DNA of 64,000 nucleotides. It comes from Bimuria novae-zelandiae CBS 107.79 (taxonomy: Eukaryota; Ascomycota; Dothideomycetes; Pleosporales; Didymosphaeriaceae). The notes under the pieces were generated by a model, which saw only the letters and a program-made list of their open reading frames with translations, searched no databases and was not told where the DNA came from. A program made the position numbers and the translations under genes. Where the stretch lies: the NCBI GenBank assembly GCA_010015655.1, contig ML976753.1, forward strand, positions 164,336-228,335, read 5' to 3'. Positions 56,552 to 64,000 of this stretch are shown here, piece by piece. Each line of letters opens with the position of its first letter. Positions within the stretch are counted from its first letter, which is position 1.

Positions 56552-56758
56552 TCGTATAACCTAACACATAAGCTTTGCAAGCCTCCCCGTGCCGTTTTGA
56601 GCGGGCGGTAGCTTATACCAACTTCTACAGCATAATTATGCAATATCAAGCTTTATGTCACTCCTCACTACCTAGGTCAAGCCTAATTAAATAGTACTAC
56701 TGGTAGTTACCGCCCGCTATAACAAAAACTCGCAAAGCTCATATGTCAGATTATACGG
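56552..56758. mobile_element. Mariner-type MITE, 207 bp
   Basis: The ends are imperfect inverted repeats. The left end reads TCGTATAACCTAACACATAA, then GCTTTGCAAG. The reverse complement of the right end reads CCGTATAATCTGACATATGA, then GCTTTGCGAG. Similarity continues inwards to a shared AGCGGGCGGTA block. TA dinucleotides flank both ends (56550-56551 and 56759-56760), as for Tc1/mariner insertions. There is no coding capacity. The autonomous parent is not in this window, since the repeats differ from those of the pogo element at 47046. Confidence 0.75.
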
Positions 56759-57271
56759 TAGCGGCATAAAGATGGGAATTGTACGTGTCCAATTAGTTAC
56801 AAATGTGCATGGCCGGCAGCCGATGTGGCGGCTACAGCCGGCCCTCAACACCACGACTTCGTCGACTCGTCTATTTCCACTATACAGGTGCTTACGCTCC
56901 GAGGAGGCGGCTAAAGTCGGAGCGGCGGTTACAAAGCGCTGTCGCTTTGGGTTACTGCCAACTGAGCTCGTCGTGTTGGTGCCGGAAAAACACGGAAAAT
57001 GAGCACGCGTGCTTCGCAGTGCGTCATCATATGATGGCCCCCACCCTAATTACAAAGCCACTGTTCTATCTGGCGCGAGAAAAAAAGCCGACAGTATCAC
57101 CACATTGGAAATCATTTCGTGCGTAAACGCAAGTTCAATCATTTCATTGCCGTAATGCAGTACTCGTAGGCGTCCATGAGACGGAGTCCTCATACTTAAC
57201 CGTCAAGCCCATAAACAAAGTGCAAGTAGCCCTGTAACACCCAACTTGACAATGCATAGTCGCTCTGACGT
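56759..57271. other. Intergenic, no gene recognised
   Basis: Short frames only, downstream of the F-box gene. Confidence 0.5.
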
Positions 57272-59034
57272 TCACTTGATAGCGTCCATGAGCGGGTAGA
57301 TAGTGTAGCAATGCTGCTCACGAAACCTCGCGCCATCCGCGGTTGCGCTCCGTGTGGACACCAGAGAAATTCCAGCTTCTTCGATCTCTTCCCATACCTT
57401 GTCCGACACATCGACCTCCAGCCTCCAATCACTCTCGGTCTCGGGTACATTTTTAGCGCCATCAAAGCAGTAGTATATAGTGTCGGGACGCTTCGGCTCC
57501 CCTGATGGACGGATTCGATCGTCATCCACGAAAGGGTCAGTATGGGTATCGCACCAAAGAACGATTATCTTCAGACTCGGGTATTCTTCGGGGAGCTCGA
57601 GAACATATCGAGCCCAACGATTAAGCGCACGAGTAGAATCGATGATCTCGATGCTCTCAACCGAGGACGGAAGCAGGGTTGGCTCGAACTGGTATCCGTT
57701 GCCGTGGAAGTCACTGAGAGCCTCTGGGTCCACATGCGAAAAGAAAGCTTCCTGTGGTGCGACTAAGCGACGAAGGCCTGACATGTCTATAAGCTCGTTT
57801 GCCTCGTCTCCTGCGAAGAGTGGCTGCTGGTGTTTAGCAGTCCAAAGCGAGTACGGCTTATCGTTAACACCATCGTTTCTCGCATACAGGTCCCAGTCAA
57901 CGTCGTTGCTGTCAATGATCAAAGTCTCCACTGTATTCAGTCTCCCGAAGAACGGCATGAGGTCGTTATACAACAACTCTTCTGAGCGTGTGAGGGGTGG
58001 AAGGTGATGTATGCCATCCCCGTCGTCGTAGCATAAGCGGAGCTGCACCGTTTTCAACTCCCTGCAATCACAAAGATATTCCATGAAGTTCATCATCTGT
58101 GAGCATACTTCATCGTGCGAACTACCAGGAGTACGCTCTTCGAAGAAGCTCATATTCAAGTCCACAATGAGATTGGATACAGATGGTACAACCTGCGAGT
58201 CAGAACCCTCCGACATTGTGTCGAAAACCAAATGGAACTCCCTTCTATTTCTGAACTCTTGTAGGTCGATGTGAAGTGTGCGAAGCGAGGGGATCATGAG
58301 AACACGATCTGGCGGCAGGAAGTTTGTTTTCAGGGTTTTGAGACGATCAAAGCTGACGATTTTGGCCCAGACCACGTCAAGCCAGCCGTTATGCACTGGG
58401 TGGGAACGTTCAAATTCGCTTTTGAACATAATGGAGAAATATTCCAGCTCGGGCATGTTGGAAATAAGTGCAGCCACACGCTCAGCCGGGTACACAATTC
58501 GGCTTATGGAAGCATTGGCAGGTATCTGGATATCTGCACTTCCAAGAAGCTTGATGTCGAGCGAACGTGTCTTCTGTGCAAGTTTAGGGACTCTCCTAAG
58601 GGTCTGGTCCAGCTGTTCCAGGCGCTCACGCCACATCAACTCGGGCTTTTCCAAAGACATCCCGGCGAACTGTGTAATGGCTGCGACGGCCCTCGGATCT
58701 GAAGCTACGACATCGTTGCTAGCCAAGAATGTCTCAGCTAGTTGTTGCATTTGATTGAGGACAGCAGGAGCGCTTGATCCGGACCGATCTTGTGTATTGT
58801 GCAACGTGAAGTTGTTCAGCACTGGCTCGCGGAGCAGCACCTCCTGCGCAATCGGGGCCATGTCGCGGCAGACTAAGGCGAAGGCCTTCAGGTCTCGAAA
58901 AGGCTAATGATTAGGTCGATTAGCTGTGTATAATGCGAGCTACTTGAAGGGATGACACTTACCATCGAGGACGCACGTAGAAAGGTAGCGATGCGCAGTC
59001 GCAGCTCCGGCGGCAGATCAGTAAAGCGAGCCAT
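57272..59034 (-). CDS. F-box domain protein
   Basis: Two exons (59034-58963 and 58903-57272; intron 58962-58904, GTAAGT...TTAG) give 567 residues. The N-terminus MARFTDLPPELRLRIATFLR, followed after the intron by PFRDLKAFALVCRDM, is an F-box. The intron splits the box. The remainder is a leucine-rich-repeat-like alternation (LKTLKTNFLPP, IPSLRTLHIDLQEF, LKTVQLRLCY, VETLIIDSNDVDW, VESIEIIDSTRALNRW), as in fungal FBXL-type proteins. The likely role is substrate recognition in an SCF ubiquitin ligase through Skp1. The substrate is unknown. Without the first exon the gene would appear as a 529-residue protein lacking its F-box. Confidence 0.8.
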
Positions 59035-60187
59035 GGGTTATGTGGCGTAGAATTGCGATCTGGTAGATTTGTCGAGGGCGCAGGGTGTATGTGGAAGAGT
59101 ACGATGATGAGGCGGGTGTGTTTAAGAAGGCAGGGTGGGGCTTGGCGTAAAGGATGTGAAGGTTGAAAAGTGAAAAGAGGCAGGCACGACCGGAACGCAC
59201 AGAGCATATTGTCTGCACGCGGCAATTGTCATGTTTTGACTGCGCTGCGCTTGCCGTTCATGACAAACAAGATCGAGCTTCGCGCACAGGCGGAGACAAG
59301 ACGAGTACTGGATGTTCCACTTCTCAAGACACGACCCCAGGGCAAACCTGTGGGCAGGCTTCATCATTATCTGCTTGAATCGATGCCTGTCGATGTAATA
59401 ATACTGGAAGCCGGACACCATTGCAACCCGATTCCGTTGAATATCTCTTACGAAGCATACGTGTTCGTCATTTACCTGCAGGGCATGGCAGAAGACGGCG
59501 TTCGTGGGAAGGCGTATACACTCATCTATACTGTTACTGTACTGAGATCGCCATCGCTACCAGATTTGGTGGACGATTTTCGAATCGCCCAGCGTGCTTG
59601 TCAAATCGACGTTCAGTGAGTTTCTCGAGCTTACCATTGAAGTCATCGGTTGCGTCGCGTAGCCAGGCAGTCGAGCTGTTCCGCTGGGTGCGGGACCCTC
59701 TGCTAAGCTTGAGGCCCTGCCGTCAGCATGTCGCTGAGAAGTCGATGGTGCCCGTCCCAGACTTTACATATTACGAATATGTAGGGGAAGTGTTATGCTG
59801 TAGCAGCGCCCTTGAGAATTTCGCGGTCACTAATTGAAAGTAACAACGTGACATTGCCACGTCTGATCGATTGACATGTAAACGTCATGAAGACTAAGCA
59901 AAGGGGGGCTGTCACAAACATGAAGATGTTGGAAAGGAAGAAGTCAAACTATCAGGATCGAGACTACTCGCAGCCGGCAAACTACCGTAGTGCGGGGAAA
60001 TACAGTACTCCACATGCCATGCATCCACCCCACATTACATCTGCAGACACCAAAGCTGCAGCGACGCGGCATTGGCGACTCCAACAAGACTATAAGCGTA
60101 TAAGCCATTTCACGCCGCTATAATGGATTCGGTGCACTGCTTGCCAGTCCCTCTGTGGAAGAGACCGCCCGTGCCGCACAAAACAAG
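59035..60187. other. Intergenic between divergent F-box and VAO genes
   Basis: About 1.15 kb. A 149-codon plus frame at 59170-59619 has no recognisable domain and unremarkable composition. I leave it uncalled. Promoters for both neighbours must lie here. Confidence 0.5.
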
Positions 60188-62050
60188 ATGCAGCCTATAG
60201 CTATCGCGATGAAGAACCAAGCTCCGCCTCCCAGCCTCGACGCGAGATACAGCGGCATCTCTCCACGTCTCGCGAAGATTGCCCAGCTAGCGAAGAACCG
60301 GCTCTACTCGAACAAAACGGTCCCCGAAAGCGTTCCTCGCCGCCACGACGTGCGTCTGCCTCCCGACACCACCCGCGAATCATTCGATGAAGCCATCAAC
60401 GCGCTCAGACACGCCTTGGGCCGTGAAAATGTAGTCTTGAACGACAAGCCGCTGGAGGACGGCTGGTATCTCGAGCACCCGAATACGCACGACGCCTTTC
60501 ATCTCGTCGGCCAGGAGGACCTCGTCTCGAGCGCAACCGTATACCCGTCGTCGACCGCTGAGGTACAAGCTGTTGTACGATGGGCGAACAAATACGGCAT
60601 CCCGATATACCCGATATCGATGGGCAGGAATGTCGGCTACGGAGGTACAGCTCCGCGGGTGCCTGGCTCGGTCGTGGTAGATTTAGGCAAGCGCATGAAC
60701 AAGATCTTGAACATCGATGTCGACAACGCGTCCTGCTTGGTAGAGCCTGGCGTCTCATACTTTGCGCTATACGATGAGATCCAGCGAAGAAAGTTGCCCT
60801 TGTGGATCGACTGCCCGGATCTCGGCGGTGGCAGCGTGCTGGGCAACGCTATTGACCGCGGCGTTGGATATACACCCATGGGGGACCACTTTGGCGCTCA
60901 TTGCGGCATGGAGATTGTCCTTCCAAACGGAGAGCTTCTCAGAACCGGCATGGGAGCCCTCCCGGGTAAAGACGGTGCCGACAATCCAACATGGCAGTCT
61001 TTCGCCGCCGCATATGGGCCGTATTCGGACGGCATATTCTCGCAGAGTAACTTCGGCATCGTGTGCCAGATGGGCTTCCACCTCATGCACGAGACGGGCC
61101 ATCAGTCATACATGCTTACCTTTCCTCGCGACGAAGACTTTCCTGACATTGTCGAAATCATCCGCCCACTCGCTCAGAAAGGCATACTGGGTAATATTCC
61201 ACAGCTCCGTCACGTCGTCCAAGAGCTCAACGTCACTGGACTGCCCAAGTCGCACTGGTATTCCGGCTCGGGTCCCGTGCCGCGCGACGTCATCCGCGAG
61301 CACGCTTCGAAGCTGCCCTGCGGCGACTGCTCTTGGGTCTTTTATGGCACACAATACGGCGACGAAGCAGCCATCAAGAGCCAGCTCGACATGATCAAGT
61401 CTGGCTTCTCGGCAATCAAAGGGTGCAGGTTCTATCTACCCTCAGACGTCCCAGCCGATCACTACCTGAACGACCGCGCCCTCGTCTGCTCCGGCGTTCC
61501 CGTCCTCCGCGAACTCGATTGGCTCAACTGGAAGCCCAACGCTGCTCACGTCTTCTTCTCGCCCATTACCCCCACTCGCGGTAAAGACGCGAAGATTGTG
61601 CACGACATCAACGTCCGCCTGCATGCAAAGTACGGCATCGATCTCTTTCCAACACTGTGCATCGCGGGTAGGGAGATGCACTACATCACCAACATCATCT
61701 ACGACCGCTCTTCCGACGACGAGAAGAGACGATGCAACGCGCTCATGGAAGAGCTCATTGCGGAGGCGGCGAGAGAGGGGTACGGCGAGTATAGAACGCA
61801 TTTGCTATATGCTGATCAAGTTGCAAACACGTATAACTGGAATGACAACGCGTTGATGCGCTTCAACGAGACCATCAAGGACGCCCTGGATCCGAATGGC
61901 ATTCTAGCACCAGGCAGGAACGGTATATGGCCGAAAAAGTACAGGGGAAAGGGATGGGAGTTGCTGAAGGGCGACGAGCGTATTTACAAGGCTATTGGTG
62001 GTGGCACAATTGCGCCTACCTCTGAGGGCATAACGAAGGCGAAGCTCTAG
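60188..62050 (+). CDS. Vanillyl-alcohol oxidase-type FAD oxidase
   Basis: A single exon. 620 residues from the ATG at 60188; the ATG at 60209 (613 residues) is an alternative. The FAD-binding PCMH half has YPISMGRNVGYGGTAPRVPG, WIDCPDLGGGSVLGNAIDRG, YTPMGDHFG and GELLRTGMGALPG. The C-terminal half has HVFFSPITP, GREMHYI, GEYRTHL, YNWN and DPNGILAPGRNGIWP. These match the Penicillium VaoA family in order. His454 (in NAAHVFF) sits 81 residues before Tyr535-Arg536, the same spacing as VaoA His422 (covalent FAD) and Tyr503-Arg504 (phenol binding). Asp211 in PDLGGG probably equals the catalytic Asp170. It should oxidise 4-hydroxybenzylic alcohols or alkylphenols with oxygen, releasing hydrogen peroxide. 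No signal peptide; VaoA is peroxisomal or cytosolic. Confidence 0.92.
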   Translation: MQPIAIAMKNQAPPPSLDARYSGISPRLAKIAQLAKNRLYSNKTVPESVPRRHDVRLPPDTTRESFDEAINALRHALGRENVVLNDKPLEDGWYLEHPNTHDAFHLVGQEDLVSSATVYPSSTAEVQAVVRWANKYGIPIYPISMGRNVGYGGTAPRVPGSVVVDLGKRMNKILNIDVDNASCLVEPGVSYFALYDEIQRRKLPLWIDCPDLGGGSVLGNAIDRGVGYTPMGDHFGAHCGMEIVLPNGELLRTGMGALPGKDGADNPTWQSFAAAYGPYSDGIFSQSNFGIVCQMGFHLMHETGHQSYMLTFPRDEDFPDIVEIIRPLAQKGILGNIPQLRHVVQELNVTGLPKSHWYSGSGPVPRDVIREHASKLPCGDCSWVFYGTQYGDEAAIKSQLDMIKSGFSAIKGCRFYLPSDVPADHYLNDRALVCSGVPVLRELDWLNWKPNAAHVFFSPITPTRGKDAKIVHDINVRLHAKYGIDLFPTLCIAGREMHYITNIIYDRSSDDEKRRCNALMEELIAEAAREGYGEYRTHLLYADQVANTYNWNDNALMRFNETIKDALDPNGILAPGRNGIWPKKYRGKGWELLKGDERIYKAIGGGTIAPTSEGITKAKL

Positions 62051-62518
62051 TGTAGCACGAAGAGTGAACTCTGTTTCGTTTGTCCAAGTTTCAAGTCGCC
62101 ATTCACGAATTACACCACTTGGCTAATACACCGTACTCCGGCTCCTTCCAGTAGTGAACTTTCCCTCGGTCTAGGATATGATAGTTACAGCCAATTGTAA
62201 TTAGTATGAATCCTGCACTACCGAAACTGCGCGTACAAATGTAGTTCCTACCCCGCAATCCGACCCCATGAACCACGTCGACCCCACACCATGCCCCAAG
62301 ACACCATGGGTTCCAATATCCGGGACCGCTTCTCTTGGATTGAACTATCGAAGGATTTATAGGTAGACGCTGCTCACCCAGCTAACCTACTTTGTCTCGC
62401 GATAGTGTACAAACAAGAGAACCACCAAACATCAGGCGCATCCAGGGTCCCAAGGTCGTTCCTTCCAAAAAGTCGTAAAACATCCAAAGAAGAGAAATTA
62501 AACAAAAGAGCAGATATA
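62051..62518. promoter_or_regulatory. Intergenic between VAO and FAD monooxygenase
   Basis: 468 bp between two plus-strand genes. It should hold the VAO terminator and the monooxygenase promoter. No specific site is recognised. Confidence 0.45.
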
Positions 62519-63975
62519 ATGGGATCTCTACCTGCATACGATACCCTCCCGACACCGCATGATCCACCCTTGACAGGTCCGTCTTCCCCTTCCCCTTCCC
62601 TTCACCACAACCCAATGCTGACAACGAGATGGAAAACAGCAATCGTAATAGGCGCCGGCCTCGGCGGGTGCGCGGCCGCCATAGCTCTGCACCACCACGG
62701 CCACCGCGTGCTCTGCGTCCTCGATAAAGTGCGCGTCTTCGGGCGTCTTGGGGATTCCTTGGGATTGGGGCAGAATGCATTTGATTTATTGGAGAAGTGG
62801 GGGTGTGACGTTGAAGAGATCAAGAGAATCGGTATGTCATCTGCCCTGAAGTCGGAATTGAGATGTGAAAACAAACGGCGGTGGAAGATGCGTGGTATGC
62901 TGACGGTTCGATAGGTAACCAAGCGCCAAACATGACAATCCGCCGATGGCACGATGGAAAACCACTCGCCACGCAGCCACTAATGGACATGGCGGGCTAC
63001 ATCGGGCACCGTGGTGACTACCACGACGTCTTCCTCTCCTGGGTACGCAATCGCGGCATCGATATCCGCATGGGCAGCGAGGTGGTCGCGTTCGAAGATA
63101 CATACCCCCAGCCCTCTATAACCCTCAAATCCGGAGACATCCTGCACGCCGATATAATCGTCGCCGCCGACGGCATAAAGTCGCTCGCGCGCCCGCTCGT
63201 CCTGGGCTCAAAGGACGACCCCAAGTCCTCGGGCTATGCATGTTATCGCGCGTTCTTCAAACCCACGGCTGCCCAGCGCGCCGACGACTTCCTGAATAAG
63301 TACATGCGAGATGGGGATTGCGTGAACTTCTGGATCGGCCCGGATTTGCATTTAGTTCAGAATACGCTGAGGGGAGGAGAGGAGTTTAACTGGATTATAA
63401 CGCACAAAGACGATGGAGATGTCCCGGAGAGCTGGTTCCAAGAAGGCGATATGAACGAGGTGAGAAGGTTGGTGCAGACGTTGGATCCGGAGATAAGAGG
63501 GATAGTAACCGCCACAGAACACTGCCTCGATTGGAAAATCTGCTATCGCGAGCCGCTGTGTACGTGGGTTTCTCCAATCTCGCATCGTATAGTGCTGCTT
63601 GGTGATAGTTGTCATGCACATCTTCCGACGTCTGCGCAAGGAGCCAGTCAAGCGGTTGAGAGCGCGGGCGTGTTGGCGGTGTGCTTGAATCAGATTGAGG
63701 ATAGGAGCGAGGTGAGGGTTGCGACGAAGGCGTATGAGAAGTTGAGGTTTCCAAGGACGAGGGCGAGTCAGACGAATGGTGAGGATTTGAGGGATAGGTG
63801 GCATGGTGCGTTGAAGGGGGAGGGGGAGAGACAAATTGATCCCGAGAGTGTGAAGATTAGGAATCGTTGGTTGTATGCGTTTGATGCGGAGGAGGATGCG
63901 GTGGGTAGGTGGGGCGAGGTGAGGAGGGTGGTAGACGAGGAGCTTAAGAGTGGCGTTGTGAAGCCGTTGTGTTGA
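62519..63975 (+). CDS. FAD-dependent aromatic monooxygenase (salicylate-hydroxylase-like)
   Basis: Two exons (62519-62831 and 62915-63975; intron 62832-62914, GTATGT...ATAG) give 457 residues. The intron join reads EIKRIG-NQAPNMTIRRWHDGK in phase. Motifs are the N-terminal FAD dinucleotide fold VIGAGLGGCAAAIALHHHG, the DG motif ADIIVAADGIKSLAR and the second FAD motif IVLLGDSCHAHLPTSAQGAS. The order and length are those of single-component class A flavin monooxygenases such as salicylate hydroxylase. The 40-residue Pro/Ser/Thr-rich N-terminus before the fold is slightly long. It would hydroxylate a phenolic or similar ring using NAD(P)H and oxygen. With the adjacent VAO it suggests aromatic catabolism or a small biosynthetic set. 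Confidence 0.9.
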
Positions 63976-64000
63976 TGGTGGGGACCGAGTCTTATGAAGG

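Noticed and set aside
59170..59619. 149-codon plus frame upstream of the VAO gene
   Set aside because: No recognisable domain, no splice context, and overlap with the F-box promoter; unsupported as a gene.
60762..61394. 210-codon plus frame inside the VAO gene
   Set aside because: Alternate frame of a GC-rich gene, Ser/Arg-rich shadow composition.

Overview
The window is nuclear DNA of a filamentous ascomycete (Pezizomycotina). It has intron-bearing genes on both strands, most introns being 48-165 bp with GT-AG ends and CTAAC/CTGAC branch points. It also carries a trifunctional TrpC, a Nup188 nucleoporin, a Zn2Cys6 regulator, fungal F-box-like proteins, and transposons eroded by changes of the repeat-induced point mutation (RIP) type. 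Family resemblances suggest Dothideomycetes, but this cannot be proven from the sequence alone. I rebuilt exons by hand from reading frames, splice sites and family conservation.

Left part (1-27.7 kb). A RIP-damaged Tc1/mariner 3' end (1-240) is followed by a coiled-coil 'M protein repeat' gene (716-2632, minus) and a long Ser/Pro-rich disordered protein (4285-7050, minus). A gene-poor stretch of about 6 kb ends with a relic of an F-box-like (2EXR) gene at 12735-12849, just upstream of an intact gene of that type (13547-14677). Two small hydrophilic LEA-like proteins (16010-16745 and 17530-17874, both minus) each have a perfect TGACGTCA palindrome upstream. Then come an NmrA-like protein (19250-20392, minus), a homeobox factor (23084-25118, plus) and a BRCT protein (25610-27724, minus).

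Middle (28-46.6 kb). trpC (28252-30612, minus) and NUP188 (30959-36626, plus) share a 346-bp divergent promoter with a Gcn4/CpcA-type TGAGTCA site. At 38034-41526 (minus) lies an Argonaute gene whose N-terminal, PAZ-side, MID and PIWI regions are all readable. It carries about seven disabling lesions and is best called a pseudogene. An MFS drug:proton antiporter (42486-44210, minus) and a Zn2Cys6 regulator (44849-46552, plus) are divergently transcribed from a shared 638-bp promoter containing CGG-N10-CCG.

Right part (47-64 kb). A complete pogo/Fot1-type transposon (47046-49165) has near-perfect 47-bp terminal inverted repeats and TA target duplications, but a RIP-destroyed transposase. It is followed by a secreted GH76 mannanase (50069-51503), a stand-alone NRPS-like adenylation gene (53740-55703) that stops just before a 325-bp assembly gap, a 207-bp mariner-type MITE (56552-56758), an F-box protein (57272-59034, minus), a vanillyl-alcohol-oxidase family enzyme (60188-62050) and a FAD monooxygenase (62519-63975). 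The last two, perhaps with the adenylation enzyme, could form a small aromatic-metabolism group.

The most unusual items are the many-lesion Argonaute relic, the paired stress-type genes with matching palindromes, the TF/MFS pair with a candidate autoregulatory site, and the GC-AG intron plus 19-nt microexon in the adenylation gene. I saw no entirely novel system that I could defend.
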